A DNA stretch of 38,541 nucleotides from Pseudofrankia nepalensis (GCF_016786305.1 NZ_JADWYV010000072.1); one strand, 5' to 3'; positions 1-8,965 are shown, counted from the first letter of the stretch. Program-made: numbers and translations. Notes: generated by a model not told the origin, from the sequence alone.

Positions 1-484
1 GGGGGGGCCCCCCCCCGCCCCTGCCCGACCGCTGTCTCCCGCGGCTCCCAGCCGCCCCCCGCGCGCCACCGAGCAGGCGCTCCCGGTCCCGCCGGCCCAT
101 CTCCCACCGGCGTCAGGCCCGACGTGCCAGCTCCGCGCCGCGTACCCGACGCCGGCCGGCCCGCCGCGGGTGCTCCGGCCCCGGCGTGGTCACGGACGCG
201 GCCGGCCGGATGGCTCCGGCTCCGGTCGCCCGGCCGCTCCGATCATCCCGACGGCACCGACCCGGCCGCCCGGCCGCGCGCGTGTGACCGCGCGCCCGGC
301 CGCGCCGGGAGCGTCGCGCCACCCGCGCCGCTCCGCCGGCACCTGCCGGCTCGGCAGCCCGGCGGCGCGGGCCGTCGTCATGCTCTAGCGCCCAACCCGC
401 ATCTCCAGCAACGTTCGCCGCCGCTCCACCGTCCAGCTCGCCGCCGGCCGTTCGACCTCGCCGGCCCACTGCGAGCATGGGACA
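1..484. other. Gene-free, extremely GC-rich left edge
   Basis: No reading frame here has a recognisable product; the open frames on both strands are the usual by-product of very high GC. The first 17 bases are runs of G and C only. Nothing RNA-like or repeat-like stands out apart from this homopolymer start, which could mark a contig edge or an assembly-difficult tract. The stretch ends at the GTG start of the DUF1003 gene and must hold its promoter, but no clear -10/-35 pair is visible. Confidence 0.5.
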
Positions 485-967
485 GTGACCAACACACCGG
501 ACATCACGGACGGGAACACGCCACCACGCAACGGTGGCCACCGTCCGAAGGTGGTCAACGAGCGCGCGCTGCTCGATTTCGGCCGAACCGGCCAGGAACG
601 GCTCGCCGACAGCGTCACCGGCTTCGCCGGCTCGATGTCATTCGTCTATGTGCACGTCGCCTGGTTCGCCTTCTGGATCCTGCTCAACCAGGGCGCCTTC
701 GGCACCCAGATGATCTTCGATCCGTTCCCCTACGGGCTGCTGACGATGGTCGTAAGTCTGGAAGCCATCTTCCTGTCGACGTTCGTGATGATCAGCCAGA
801 ACCGGGACACCCGCCGCCAGAACGTGCGCGCCGACCTGGACTACGAGACCACCGTCCGGTCCGAGGTCTGGTCCGCGCACATCGGCCGCCAGCTCGGCAT
901 CGACCCGGCGGCGATCGAGGTCGACGTCCGGGCGATCCTGCGCCGCGACGGTACTCCGCCGTCCTGA
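485..967 (+). CDS. DUF1003 family membrane protein
   Basis: 160 residues, GTG start. The layout is that of the DUF1003 family: a short polar N-terminus, two hydrophobic segments (about residues 49-69, containing VYVHVAWFAFWILLN, and 77-100, containing GLLTMVVSLEAIFLSTFVM), then the conserved polar segment SQNRDTRRQNVRADLDYE and a charged soluble tail. The D-Y-E after the second membrane segment and the following 'E..HIGRQLGID' region are typical of the family. The biochemical role of DUF1003 proteins is not established; they are small inner-membrane proteins often annotated next to transport genes. The gene stands alone: the SDR gene downstream is convergent. The family call is firm, function unknown. 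Confidence 0.85.
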   Translation: MTNTPDITDGNTPPRNGGHRPKVVNERALLDFGRTGQERLADSVTGFAGSMSFVYVHVAWFAFWILLNQGAFGTQMIFDPFPYGLLTMVVSLEAIFLSTFVMISQNRDTRRQNVRADLDYETTVRSEVWSAHIGRQLGIDPAAIEVDVRAILRRDGTPPS

Positions 968-1022
968 GACCGCCCGCCCCGCCGACGGACGACAGCGACG
1001 ACGACGGCCGCGACAGGGTGCC

Positions 1023-1056
1023 GGCGAACGACCGCGGGGCGCTGGCGAACGACCGC
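1023..1056. repeat. Short direct repeat between convergent genes
   Basis: The 13-base sequence ggcgaacgaccgc occurs twice, at 1023-1035 and 1044-1056 (21-base period), in the gap between the DUF1003 gene and the convergent SDR gene. It is not an inverted repeat, so it does not look like a terminator. Probably neutral low-complexity DNA. Confidence 0.5.
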
Positions 1057-1115
1057 AGGGTGCCGGCCCGGCTTGGGCCGACACCCTGGCGGATGATCCA
1101 CGGGAGCGCGGGTGG

Positions 1116-1928
1116 TCAGCCCCGGAGGCGTTCGAGGGCGCCGATCATGTCCGGGTAGCGGCGGGTGCTGCCACCGCCGTCGGCGCTGTAGAGGCTGCCG
1201 GAGACGAAGCTGGCCTCGTCGGAGGCGAGGAAGAGCGCGACGTTCGCGATCTCCTCCGGCTCGGAGAACCGGCCGAGCGGGGTGTTGTCCAGGAACTCGT
1301 CAACGATGCCGGGGATGCTCCACATCCCCTCGGTGAGGGTGGTGCGCACGAGGCCGGGCGCGATCGCGTTCACCCGGATGCCGTGCCTGCCCAGCTCCAG
1401 CGCCGCGACCTCGGTGAGCGCGACGACGCCCGCCTTCGCGGCGCAGTAGGCGCCCATCCCCCGCCCGGGCTGGATCGCGTTGAGGCTGGCCATGGTCACG
1501 ATCGACCCGCCACGGCCGCCGGCGCGCAGCACCGCGCCCGCGTGCTTGACGGTGAGAAACACCCCGTGCAGGCAGAGGTCGACGACCCGGCGCCACTCGG
1601 CGAAGTCGTGGTCGGCGACCTCGCTGGCCGTGCCGGTGCCCGCGTTCGCGACGGCGATGTCCAGCCCGCCGAACCGGCTGGTCGCGAGCGCGACGGCCGC
1701 GGCGACGTCGTCCTCGGCGGTGACGTCACAGCGCACGGCCGCGAGCGCCTCCTCGCCGAGCTCGGCGGCGAGCTTGGCCAGCCCCGTCTCGTCGATGTCC
1801 GCGGCGACGACGCGCGCCCCCTCGGCGATCAGCCGCTTGGCGGTCGCCCGGCCGATGCCGGACGCGGCGCCCGTCACCACCGCGACCTTGCCCGCGACCC
1901 GCCCGTTTCCCTCGCCCTGACCGCTCAT
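1116..1928 (-). CDS. SDR family NAD(P)-dependent oxidoreductase
   Basis: 270 residues, classical short-chain dehydrogenase/reductase. The dinucleotide-binding motif TGAASGIG is at residues 19-26, an acidic Asp (VVAADID) after the second strand suggests NAD preference, the structural NAG is at 95-97, and the catalytic set is Ser148, Tyr161 and Lys165 (YCAAK). The C-terminal SADGGGSTR is typical of the family. Start chosen at MSGQGEG: a purine-rich GAGGGACGGAG lies about 6 bases upstream; an upstream in-frame start would add 16 residues with no family match. Substrate cannot be told from sequence. The gene is not coupled to glnD, which ends 166 bases upstream of this start on the same strand. 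Confidence 0.9.
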   Translation of the reverse strand: MSGQGEGNGRVAGKVAVVTGAASGIGRATAKRLIAEGARVVAADIDETGLAKLAAELGEEALAAVRCDVTAEDDVAAAVALATSRFGGLDIAVANAGTGTASEVADHDFAEWRRVVDLCLHGVFLTVKHAGAVLRAGGRGGSIVTMASLNAIQPGRGMGAYCAAKAGVVALTEVAALELGRHGIRVNAIAPGLVRTTLTEGMWSIPGIVDEFLDNTPLGRFSEPEEIANVALFLASDEASFVSGSLYSADGGGSTRRYPDMIGALERLRG

Positions 1929-2094
1929 GGCCCGCTCCGTCCCTCGCGATCCCTCGCGCCGAGTGGCCCACGTCACCAGCCGGCGATCGGGACGAAAGCC
2001 TGCCAGCCCGAAATTCCCGAAGCAAGCGACCGATACGGGCGCCGGGCCGCGCGCGGGAAGCCGAGCCCGGCAGCCCCGCCCTGAGGGGCCCGCC

Positions 2095-4752
2095 CTAAGG
2101 GGTTGACGTGGCGGGTTCGGCCGTCGCGAGGGCGGCGACGACGGCGTCGGCGACCTGCCGGCGGCGGGCGTCGCCGACGACCGCCGTGCCGTCGGGCTCC
2201 TGGATGTAGAAGGCGTCGACGACGTCGAGACCGATCGTGGCGACGATCGCCGTGTGCACGTTCACGCCGACCGACGCCAGCGCCCGCACGATGCGGAACA
2301 GCACGCCGGCCCGGTCGGGGGCGCGCACCTCCAGCACCGTCATCGAGCCGGAGTCGTCGAAGGTCGCCCGCGGCGCGCCGGGAGTCCGCCACGGCTGGCG
2401 GACCGCGTACGCCTCCTCCCGCGCGGCGAGCTGGCCGGCGACGTCGAGCCGGTCTTCCAGCCCGCGGCGCACGTCGGCGAGCAGGCGGAGCGGGTCTGGC
2501 TCGTGGCCGTGGGTCGCGGCCACCGCCGCCTGGAGCAGGGCCCGGCCGTTCGCGCCCCTGGCCGAGGCGCGCCGGATGTCGAGCCTGTTGATCGCGAGCA
2601 CGCCCGCGGTGACGGCGAGCAGGCCGACGTGGTCGGGCGCGAGCACGACGATCTCGTACATGCCCTCGTCGGGCAGCGGGTTGACCTGCACGAGGTGCTC
2701 GTCGGGCAGGGCGAGCAGGGCGCGCTGGCGGTCGGTCAGCTCCCCGGGGACGGGCACGGGGCCGCCGCCGAGGACGGCCAGCGCCCGGGTGACCAGATCC
2801 CCGATGAGGCGGGCCTTCCAGGCGCTCCACGCCGTCGGGCCGGTCGCCCGCGAGTCGGCCTCGGCAAGCTTCTGCAGCAGGGTGAGCACCCGGGCGCCGC
2901 CGACCGCCGCGGCGACGGCCTCGATGGTGGCCGGGTCGTCGACGTCGCGGTGGGTCGCCGAGTCGGGTAGCAGCAGGTGGTGGCGGACCATCGCGATCAG
3001 CACGTCGACGTCGGCCGGCGGCAGGCCAAGGCGCGGCCCGATCTTCTCCAGGAGGACGATGCCGGCGTCGGTGTGGTCGCCGGGATAGCCCTTGCCGATG
3101 TCGTGCAGCAGCGCGCCGAGCAGCAGCAGGTCCGGCCGGTCCACCTCACGGGTGTGCTCGGCGGCTCTGGCCGCCGTCTCCATCAGGTGCCGGTCGACGG
3201 TGTAGCGGTGGTAGGGGTTGCGCTGCGGCCGGCTGCGCACGGGGGCCCACTCCGGCAGGATCCGGACGAGCAGGCCGACCTGGTCGAGCGACTCGAGCAC
3301 CGGGATGGCCTTGTCGCCGGTCGCCAGCAGCGCGACGAACGCGTCCCGGGCGGCGTCGGGCCACGGGTCCGGCAGGGCCGCCGCGTCCCGGGCCAGCCGG
3401 TCGATGGCGTAGCGGCCCAGCGGGATGCCGGCGCGGGCGGCGGCGGCCGCGGCGCGCGGCAGCAGCGCGGGGTCCCTGGCCGGGTCGGCGTCCCGGGCGA
3501 GCTGGACCTCCCCGTCCTGCTCGACGACGCCGGCGTCGAGCGGGCGGCGGATCGGCCGGGCCGGCCGCCACCGCGACCGGGAGCGCAGCCCCGCGGCGAC
3601 CCGGCTCCAGGTGACGTCCCAGGTCCACGAGACGGTCCGCCCGGCGTCGGCGACGGCGTGCGCGAGGGCGAACGAGTCCGGCTCGCCTGGTTCTCCCGAG
3701 GAGCGGCTGGCGCCGGCCGACAGGCTGGGGCCCGCCACCGCGCTGGACCCCGCGGCCGCGATGAGCCCGCCAGCCGCGATGAACCCGCCGGACAGGACGG
3801 AACCGGCGGGCTCGCTGGGACCGTCGCGGCGGGTCACGTAACCGAGCACGGCGGCGACCGCCTCGCCGTCCTGCAGCAGCAGGCGGTCCAGGTCACGGCC
3901 GCCGGCGATCCGGCGGACCTCGCCGCGGACGTCGAGCAGCAGTTGCTGGGCGGCGCGTACCCGCGCGTCCGGCGGCTCGGCGACCCAGGCCGCGGCGAGC
4001 GCGTGCAGCGCCTGCACGTCCCGCAGCCCGCCGCGGGCCTCCTTGAGGTCCGGTTCCAGCAGAAAGGCGACCTCGCCCGCGCGGCGGGTCCGTTCGGCGT
4101 GCAGCGCGGCGAGTTCGGGCAGGCGGCGGGCCGCGCGGGCCCGCCAGCGGGTACGGACCGCTTCGAGCAGCCGGGTGGCGAGCTCCTGGTCGCCGGCGAC
4201 GAGGCGGGCATCGAGCAGGCCGAGAGCGGCCTTCAGGTCGCCGTCGGCGACGGAGACGGCCTGGTCGACGGTGCGGACGCTGTGGTCGAGCCCGACTCCG
4301 GCGTCCCAGATCGGGTACCAGATCCCGTCCGCGAGGGCGACCGCGTCCTTGCCGCGTCGGCCGTCGTGCAGCAGCACCAGGTCGAGGTCGGTGCCGAAGG
4401 CCGGCTCGCCGCGGCCATAGCCGCCGACGGCGAGCAGTGCCAGGCCTGGGCCGGGCTGGCCGAACAGCGCGCGCAGGACGGCGTCACCGCGGGCGGTGAG
4501 CGCGGCCCGCAGCGGCGCGCCGACCAGGTCGGACAGCGAGTTGTCGCGCCCGCGCAGCGCCGCGAGCCCAGCCGGGACGTCGACCGCCCCGGCCTCGGCA
4601 GCCCCGGCCTCGTGGGCGGCGGCCTCGTGGGCCGTGGCGTCGTCATGGGCCGTCGCGACCGCGTTGCTGGCGGCTCCTGGACCCGGCTGGACGCCGTCGC
4701 CGGGGCCCAGCGGGGCGCTTGGGCCCGGCCGGCGGGCTGGCTGCTCCACCAC
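2095..4752 (-). CDS. glnD: PII nucleotidyltransferase GlnD
   Basis: 885 residues, GTG start preceded by GGGAGGAGG. It modifies and de-modifies the PII protein in response to nitrogen status; in actinomycetes the modification is adenylylation rather than uridylylation. Domains in order: nucleotidyltransferase with GGYGRGE (110-116) and the metal-binding DLD (122-124); a GlnD linker region; an HD phosphohydrolase domain with HDIGKG near residue 548; two C-terminal ACT domains (about 695-765, APDHVGLLAV; about 800-875, APDRAGVLFRIV) that bind glutamine in the family. A low-complexity Ala/Gly/Ser insert around 310-345 (nt about 3715-3825) and an Ala/Glu/His-rich N-terminus are unusual extras. It follows glnK on the same strand after 561 bases, so it may have its own promoter. 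Confidence 0.95.
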   Translation of the reverse strand: MVEQPARRPGPSAPLGPGDGVQPGPGAASNAVATAHDDATAHEAAAHEAGAAEAGAVDVPAGLAALRGRDNSLSDLVGAPLRAALTARGDAVLRALFGQPGPGLALLAVGGYGRGEPAFGTDLDLVLLHDGRRGKDAVALADGIWYPIWDAGVGLDHSVRTVDQAVSVADGDLKAALGLLDARLVAGDQELATRLLEAVRTRWRARAARRLPELAALHAERTRRAGEVAFLLEPDLKEARGGLRDVQALHALAAAWVAEPPDARVRAAQQLLLDVRGEVRRIAGGRDLDRLLLQDGEAVAAVLGYVTRRDGPSEPAGSVLSGGFIAAGGLIAAAGSSAVAGPSLSAGASRSSGEPGEPDSFALAHAVADAGRTVSWTWDVTWSRVAAGLRSRSRWRPARPIRRPLDAGVVEQDGEVQLARDADPARDPALLPRAAAAAARAGIPLGRYAIDRLARDAAALPDPWPDAARDAFVALLATGDKAIPVLESLDQVGLLVRILPEWAPVRSRPQRNPYHRYTVDRHLMETAARAAEHTREVDRPDLLLLGALLHDIGKGYPGDHTDAGIVLLEKIGPRLGLPPADVDVLIAMVRHHLLLPDSATHRDVDDPATIEAVAAAVGGARVLTLLQKLAEADSRATGPTAWSAWKARLIGDLVTRALAVLGGGPVPVPGELTDRQRALLALPDEHLVQVNPLPDEGMYEIVVLAPDHVGLLAVTAGVLAINRLDIRRASARGANGRALLQAAVAATHGHEPDPLRLLADVRRGLEDRLDVAGQLAAREEAYAVRQPWRTPGAPRATFDDSGSMTVLEVRAPDRAGVLFRIVRALASVGVNVHTAIVATIGLDVVDAFYIQEPDGTAVVGDARRRQVADAVVAALATAEPATSTP

Positions 4753-4780
4753 GCGCCTCCTCCCGATCGTGCGGATCAGT

Positions 4781-4790
4781 TAAACGTTTA
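4781..4790. promoter_or_regulatory. Palindrome TAAACGTTTA upstream of glnD
   Basis: A perfect 10-base AT-rich palindrome stands out in a region of about 75 percent GC, 29-38 bases upstream of the glnD start. Position and composition fit an operator or promoter core. The protein that would bind it is unknown, and it does not match the GlnR box pattern. Confidence 0.4.
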
Positions 4791-4856
4791 CCCGGCCCGC
4801 GCGCACGTCCGCCGATCTCGGCCATTGGCCGTCCGGCTACGCGAGGCGGGTCGGCG

Positions 4857-4909
4857 GACACGGACGTCCCAGCCGACACGGACGTCCCAGCCGACACAGA
4901 CGTCCCAGC
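4857..4909. repeat. Three 18-base tandem repeats upstream of glnD
   Basis: The unit gacacggacgtcccagcc occurs at 4857-4874, 4875-4892 and, with a C-to-A... type single change plus an incomplete end, at 4893-4909. Each copy contains the palindrome GACGTC. Evenly spaced palindromes about 105-160 bases upstream of glnD could be an array of operator sites, or simply a replication-slippage repeat. Confidence 0.6.
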
Positions 4910-5247
4910 ACAGTCGCGCGGCGAGGGCGACCGCGCGGCCGGCACGGTCGCCCCGGCGGGCGGGACGACCAGGCAGGTGGACGCGGCGGGTCGTCGGATG
5001 GGCGGGCAGTCGTATGGGCAGGCAAAGGCGGGGGGCCACCGGCCGTTGCCGGCGTGCCCCCCGCCCGTGTGGTGGTGCTTACCGAGACAGAGGAGGAGCG
5101 ATCAGGAAGTGCTCGCGGTGTCCGGAGGCTCTGGCGAGCCTCACGCATGGAGTGCGTCGAACGGGCCGCCGGGCATCGTGCCCGCGCCTGCGTGGGTCAG
5201 GGTCTGGGTCCGCCACGGGTCCCCGCCGGCGCTCCGGTCCTGCCCGA

Positions 5248-5275
5248 CGCCCGCCCCGGTCCTCCGGGACGGGCG
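5248..5275 (-). terminator. Strong hairpin downstream of glnK
   Basis: An inverted repeat with arms CGCCCG and CCCGG pairing with CCGGG and CGGGCG (one C/A mismatch, four-base loop TCCT) begins 39 bases past the glnK stop. There is no U tract, which is common for actinomycete terminators. It probably ends or attenuates the amt-glnK transcript before glnD. Confidence 0.5.
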
Positions 5276-5313
5276 CCGGGCCGGCGAGCCGGCGAGCCGG
5301 CGGGGAGGGACGA

Positions 5314-5655
5314 CTACAGGGCGTCGGAGCCGCGCTCACCGGTCCGGACGCGGACGACCGTCTCGACGGGCACGACCCAGACCTTGCCGTCACCGATCTT
5401 GCCGGTCTGGGCGGCCTTGGTGATGGTGTCGACGAGGCCTTCGACCGCCTCGTCGTCGACGACGACCTCGACCTTGATCTTGGGGACGAAGTCCACCTTG
5501 TACTCGGCGCCCCGGTAGACCTCCGTGTGGCCCTTCTGCCGGCCGTAGCCCTGGACCTCCGAGATGGTCAGTCCGTGCACGCCCTGAGCCTCGAGCGCCG
5601 CCTTGACGTCGTCGACCTTGAACGGCTTGATCACCGCGGTCACAAGCTTGGTCAT
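5314..5655 (-). CDS. glnK: PII nitrogen regulatory protein
   Basis: 113 residues, the usual PII length. It senses ATP/ADP and 2-oxoglutarate and controls the ammonium transporter and other targets. Visible marks: the start VTAVIKPFKVDDVK, the T-loop RGAEYKVDFVPK with the modifiable tyrosine at residue 52 (equivalent to Tyr51 of other PII proteins because of one extra N-terminal residue), the B-loop TGKIGDGKV and the C-terminal signature VRVRTGERG. A strong AGGAGGAGG ribosome site precedes the ATG. It lies 39 bases after the second amt and is probably co-transcribed with it. The name glnK is used because of the amt linkage; glnB would describe the same protein. Confidence 0.95.
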   Translation of the reverse strand: MTKLVTAVIKPFKVDDVKAALEAQGVHGLTISEVQGYGRQKGHTEVYRGAEYKVDFVPKIKVEVVVDDEAVEGLVDTITKAAQTGKIGDGKVWVVPVETVVRVRTGERGSDAL

Positions 5656-5694
5656 TTGCTTTTCCTCCTCCTAGTCAGGCCCGAGCCCCCACGC

Positions 5695-7206
5695 TCAGGC
5701 CTGCGTCTCCTCGGGAACCTTGGCCGATGAGACGACGGTGACGTTACCGTCCCCACCGGACAAATTTAACCAATTAGTTACCCCGTCACGCAACGCCCGA
5801 TCGCCGTCGGCCTCGACTTCCGGCCGCGAAGTTTTCCTAGATCGGATGACGGGTAACGAAAAAGCCCGCCAACGGGTCATCCTGGCCACGATCTGCCCCG
5901 TATGCCCACTTATATGCGTTCGCGGGCCGAATCGCGCCGCGCCAAAGCGGGTCGCACCGGCCCGACGGGCCAACAGTGCCAGTCCCAGCGTGACGGTCGC
6001 CGAATAGGCGATCGCGCAGCCGACCGCGAGCAGTTGCTCGGCGAACAGCCGCCACGACCCACCGTAGAAGACACCCCGGATCGTCGAACCGCCGGTGCTC
6101 GGAGTAGCGAACAAGCCAACCATCAGTGTGCCAACTATCGCGCCGGTGAAATGGATGGCGCCGACGCCGAGCGCGTCGTCGAGCCCGCGTCGACGCGTGA
6201 GCGCGATGGCCAGTGGGCAACCGATGCCGGCGACCGCGCCCACGGCCAGCGCGCCCATCGGGGAGACGAAGCCGCAGCCCGGAGTGATCGCGACCAGTCC
6301 GGCGACGGCGCCGGACACCGCGCCCAGCGGCGTCGGCTTCCCGTCGCGCAGCCATTCGAACAGCACCCAGCAGATCATCGCGGCGGCGGCCGCGACCTGG
6401 GTGTTCAGGAACGCCCAGCCGGCCAGCTCCCCGGAGCCCAGCGCCGAGCCGGCGGTGAGCCCGAACCAGCCGAACCACAACATTCCGGCACCCACCAGGA
6501 CCAACGGGACGTGATGGGGCCGGGCCGTCGGAACCCGGCGCGACGGGGCGTCCGGGCCGCCGCGCGGCCGGAGAGCGGGATCTCGCCAGTCGCCGCGCGG
6601 GCCGAACACGACCGCGAGCACGACGGCCGCCACGCCCGCGTTCACGTGCACGACGGTGCCGCCGGCGAAGTCGAGCGCGCCGCGCCGGAACAGCCAGCCG
6701 TTCGGGCTCCACACCCAGTGCGCGACCGGTGCGTAGACCAGCACCGACCAGAGCCCGGCGAACAGCGCGAACGCGCCGAGGGGCAGCCGGCCCGCCGTCG
6801 CCCCGATGATCAGCGCCACGGCGATGACGGCGACCATCAGCTGGAACGTGACGACGACGATCGTCGGCGTGCCGCCCCCCTCGGCGGTGTACGGCGCGGT
6901 GACCGGGTCGCCCAGGTGACGCAGGCCGGCGTAGTCGAGCCCGCCCCACAGGCCGTCGGCCGGGCCGAAGGCGACCGTGTATCCGATCAACGGCCACAGC
7001 AGCGTGACCACGCCGATACCACAGAAAACCTGGATCAGCACGCCCATGATGTGCTGGGCACGGACCATCCCGCCGTAGTAGAACGCCAGCCCCAGAGCCG
7101 CGAACAATGCCAACGCGCAGCTGACGAGCATCCACGCGCCGTTCGCGGACAGGTGGGCGGCGACGATCTCGTCGCGGGTAAGCGGGTCAATGATCCGCGG
7201 GTCCAT
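5695..7206 (-). CDS. amt: Second ammonium transporter with atypical C-terminus
   Basis: 503 residues, Amt/Mep/Rh family. It should form a trimeric inner-membrane ammonium channel. Conserved features include AFYYGGMVR in the first helices, the first pore His in GGTVVHVNAG, and the second in VGAIHFTGA. The usual WFGFNAGSA is WFGLTAGSA here. A hydrophilic insert follows FGPRGDWRDP. The C-terminal tail is odd: instead of the acidic EEIGLDxxxHGExAY motif found in the neighbouring amt, about 90 unrelated residues (THISGHTGQIVARMTRW... ending in PEETQA) are encoded by DNA with an AT-rich patch near 5760-5790. Start chosen at MDPRIID, with a G-rich ribosome site just upstream; an upstream start adds 34 unmatched residues. 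Followed closely by glnK. Confidence 0.9.
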   Translation of the reverse strand: MDPRIIDPLTRDEIVAAHLSANGAWMLVSCALALFAALGLAFYYGGMVRAQHIMGVLIQVFCGIGVVTLLWPLIGYTVAFGPADGLWGGLDYAGLRHLGDPVTAPYTAEGGGTPTIVVVTFQLMVAVIAVALIIGATAGRLPLGAFALFAGLWSVLVYAPVAHWVWSPNGWLFRRGALDFAGGTVVHVNAGVAAVVLAVVFGPRGDWRDPALRPRGGPDAPSRRVPTARPHHVPLVLVGAGMLWFGWFGLTAGSALGSGELAGWAFLNTQVAAAAAMICWVLFEWLRDGKPTPLGAVSGAVAGLVAITPGCGFVSPMGALAVGAVAGIGCPLAIALTRRRGLDDALGVGAIHFTGAIVGTLMVGLFATPSTGGSTIRGVFYGGSWRLFAEQLLAVGCAIAYSATVTLGLALLARRAGATRFGAARFGPRTHISGHTGQIVARMTRWRAFSLPVIRSRKTSRPEVEADGDRALRDGVTNWLNLSGGDGNVTVVSSAKVPEETQA

Positions 7207-7378
7207 GCCGATCCCCCCATCTGGCGCTCCTCGGCTTCGGCAGCATCCCGCCCGGCATGGGCGCGGGCGCCATCCGGGTACCTGGGCAGCCAGTACGGGT
7301 ATCCGCACCGCGCCAGAAGGTGATGAAGGCCTGGACCAGGAGGCCGCGGGTGGATGGGCCGCGCCAGGCCCTGACCCG

Positions 7379-7420
7379 AAAAAAGTGGGGGTGCACCGGC
7401 CGGAACCGACACACCCCCAC
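7379..7420 (-). terminator. Intrinsic terminator after the first amt
   Basis: Read on the minus strand, a nine-base GTGGGGGTG arm (7420-7412) pairs perfectly with CACCCCCAC (7393-7385) and is followed directly by six T (7384-7379). This is a classic factor-independent terminator, rare in such GC-rich genomes. It lies about 92 bases past the first amt stop, so the second amt and glnK either depend on readthrough or on a promoter between 7378 and 7207. Confidence 0.85.
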
Positions 7421-7512
7421 CCTCGTACGAAGGCCCGCCTACCGTGGTGGCCCGGCCCGTGGGCCTGGCCACCACGATCAGGCCTGTCGCGCTGGCCTGG
7501 AGCCGCTCAGGC

Positions 7513-8853
7513 TCAGACCTGCGCCCCCTCCTTGGCCGGCACCGGGACACCGATCGAGGAGCTGCTGGCGCCGCCGACCGGGCTGAGCCGGTAGGCGGAC
7601 TCGCCGTGCTGCGTCTCGTCGAGGCCGATCTCCTCGTGCTCGTCGCTGACGCGGCCCTTGAGGACGTACTTGACGAACAGGGCCAGGATCAGCGTCCCGA
7701 CGCCGGAGTAGCCGATGGTCGCGCCGACCGCGAGCGCCTGCTCGCCGAGGACACTCCACTCACCGCCGTAGAGCACGCCGTCCGGGCTGTAGCCGGTCGG
7801 GTCCGCGGTGGCGAAGAAACCGATCAGCAGGGCGCCGAGGACGCCGCCGACCAAGTGGACAGCGCCGACGTCGAGCGAGTCGTCGATGCCGACCTTGCCC
7901 TTGATCGAGGTGGCCAGGGCGCAGATGGCACCGGCGATACCACCGATGGCGATGGCGCCCATCGGGGAGACGTAACCACAGGCCGGGGTGATGGCGACGA
8001 GACCGGCGACCGCACCGGAGGCGGCACCCAGGGTGGTGGGCTTGCCGTCACGCAGCCACTCGACCAGCAGCCAGCCGAGGACGGCGACACCGGCGGCGAT
8101 CTGGGTGTTCAGGAACGCCCAGCCGGCCAGCTCGCCAGAGCCGCCAGCCGAACCGGCGTTGAACCCGAACCAGCCGACCCACAGGATGCTGGCACCCAGC
8201 AGCACGAACGGCACGTTGTGCGGCCGGAAGTCGCCACCCGGCCAGCCCTTGCGCTTGCCGAGCACGAGCGCGAGGACCACACCCGCGATACCGGCGTTCG
8301 CGTGAACGACCGTTCCACCGGCGAAGTCCAGCGCCCCCCGCTGGAACAGCCAGCCGTTGACGTTCCACACCCAGTAGGCGACCGGCGAGTAGATCAGGAT
8401 CGACCACAGGCCGATGAAGACCGCGTAGGCGCCGAACTTGAGTCGGTCCGCGATCGCGCCGGTGATCAGGGCCGGCGTGATGATCGCGAACGTCATCTGG
8501 AACACGATGAAGATCACCGTGTGGGTGCTGCCGCCTTCGAGGTTGAACTCCGCGAAGGTGCGGTCACCAATGTTCTGCAGGGCCACGAAGTCGAAGCCAC
8601 CGAAGAAACCATTGGTCGCCGGACCGAACGCGATGCTGAACCCGACCAGGGTCCAGATCAGCGTGATCAGACCTATGGCGAAGAAGTTCTGCATCAGCAT
8701 GCCGAGGACATGCTTGGTACGGACCATGCCGCCGTAGAAGAAGGCAAGGCCAGGCGTCATGAAGAGCACGAGCGCCGCACTGGCCATCAGCCAGGCGTCG
8801 TTGGCGGACAGCTCGGCGGCGCCTACCGCTGTCTCAAGATCTGCTGGGGACAT
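7513..8853 (-). CDS. amt: Ammonium transporter
   Basis: 446 residues, typical Amt length with about 11 membrane segments. Marks: PGLAFFYGGMVRTKHVLGM in the N-terminal helices, the first pore His in GGTVVHANAG, WFGFNAGSAGGSGELAGWAF, PACGYVSPMGA, the second pore region DVGAVHLVGGVLGALLIGFFA, and the canonical cytosolic tail with EEIGLDETQHGESAY, which in the family couples the subunits and meets GlnK. It is the first gene of the nitrogen cluster and sits about 110 bases downstream of a four-box GlnR site, so it is expected to be induced under nitrogen limitation. A terminator follows it. Confidence 0.95.
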   Translation of the reverse strand: MSPADLETAVGAAELSANDAWLMASAALVLFMTPGLAFFYGGMVRTKHVLGMLMQNFFAIGLITLIWTLVGFSIAFGPATNGFFGGFDFVALQNIGDRTFAEFNLEGGSTHTVIFIVFQMTFAIITPALITGAIADRLKFGAYAVFIGLWSILIYSPVAYWVWNVNGWLFQRGALDFAGGTVVHANAGIAGVVLALVLGKRKGWPGGDFRPHNVPFVLLGASILWVGWFGFNAGSAGGSGELAGWAFLNTQIAAGVAVLGWLLVEWLRDGKPTTLGAASGAVAGLVAITPACGYVSPMGAIAIGGIAGAICALATSIKGKVGIDDSLDVGAVHLVGGVLGALLIGFFATADPTGYSPDGVLYGGEWSVLGEQALAVGATIGYSGVGTLILALFVKYVLKGRVSDEHEEIGLDETQHGESAYRLSPVGGASSSSIGVPVPAKEGAQV

Positions 8854-8965
8854 ATCTCTCCCGTCGTTCTCCCCCCGCGCGAGCCGCCGCGCGGACTACG
8901 GTCCCCGGTTCGCTGCCCGCGGCACTCGTCCCGGATCCTCCGGTGTCGAAGGTTCTTGAGGCCCT

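Larger units (their letters stand above)
4753..5313. other. Long glnK-glnD intergenic region
   Basis: 561 bases with no convincing gene. In actinomycetes amtB, glnK and glnD are usually tightly packed, so this gap is notable. It holds a TAAACGTTTA palindrome close to glnD, three 18-base direct repeats each centred on a GACGTC palindrome, and a strong hairpin 39 bases after the glnK stop (listed separately). These suggest that glnD is expressed partly from its own promoter. Confidence 0.6.

Noticed and set aside
2977..5730. 917-codon plus-strand open frame
   Set aside because: It lies antisense to glnD and glnK, whose motifs are unmistakable; the frame is open only because of high GC.
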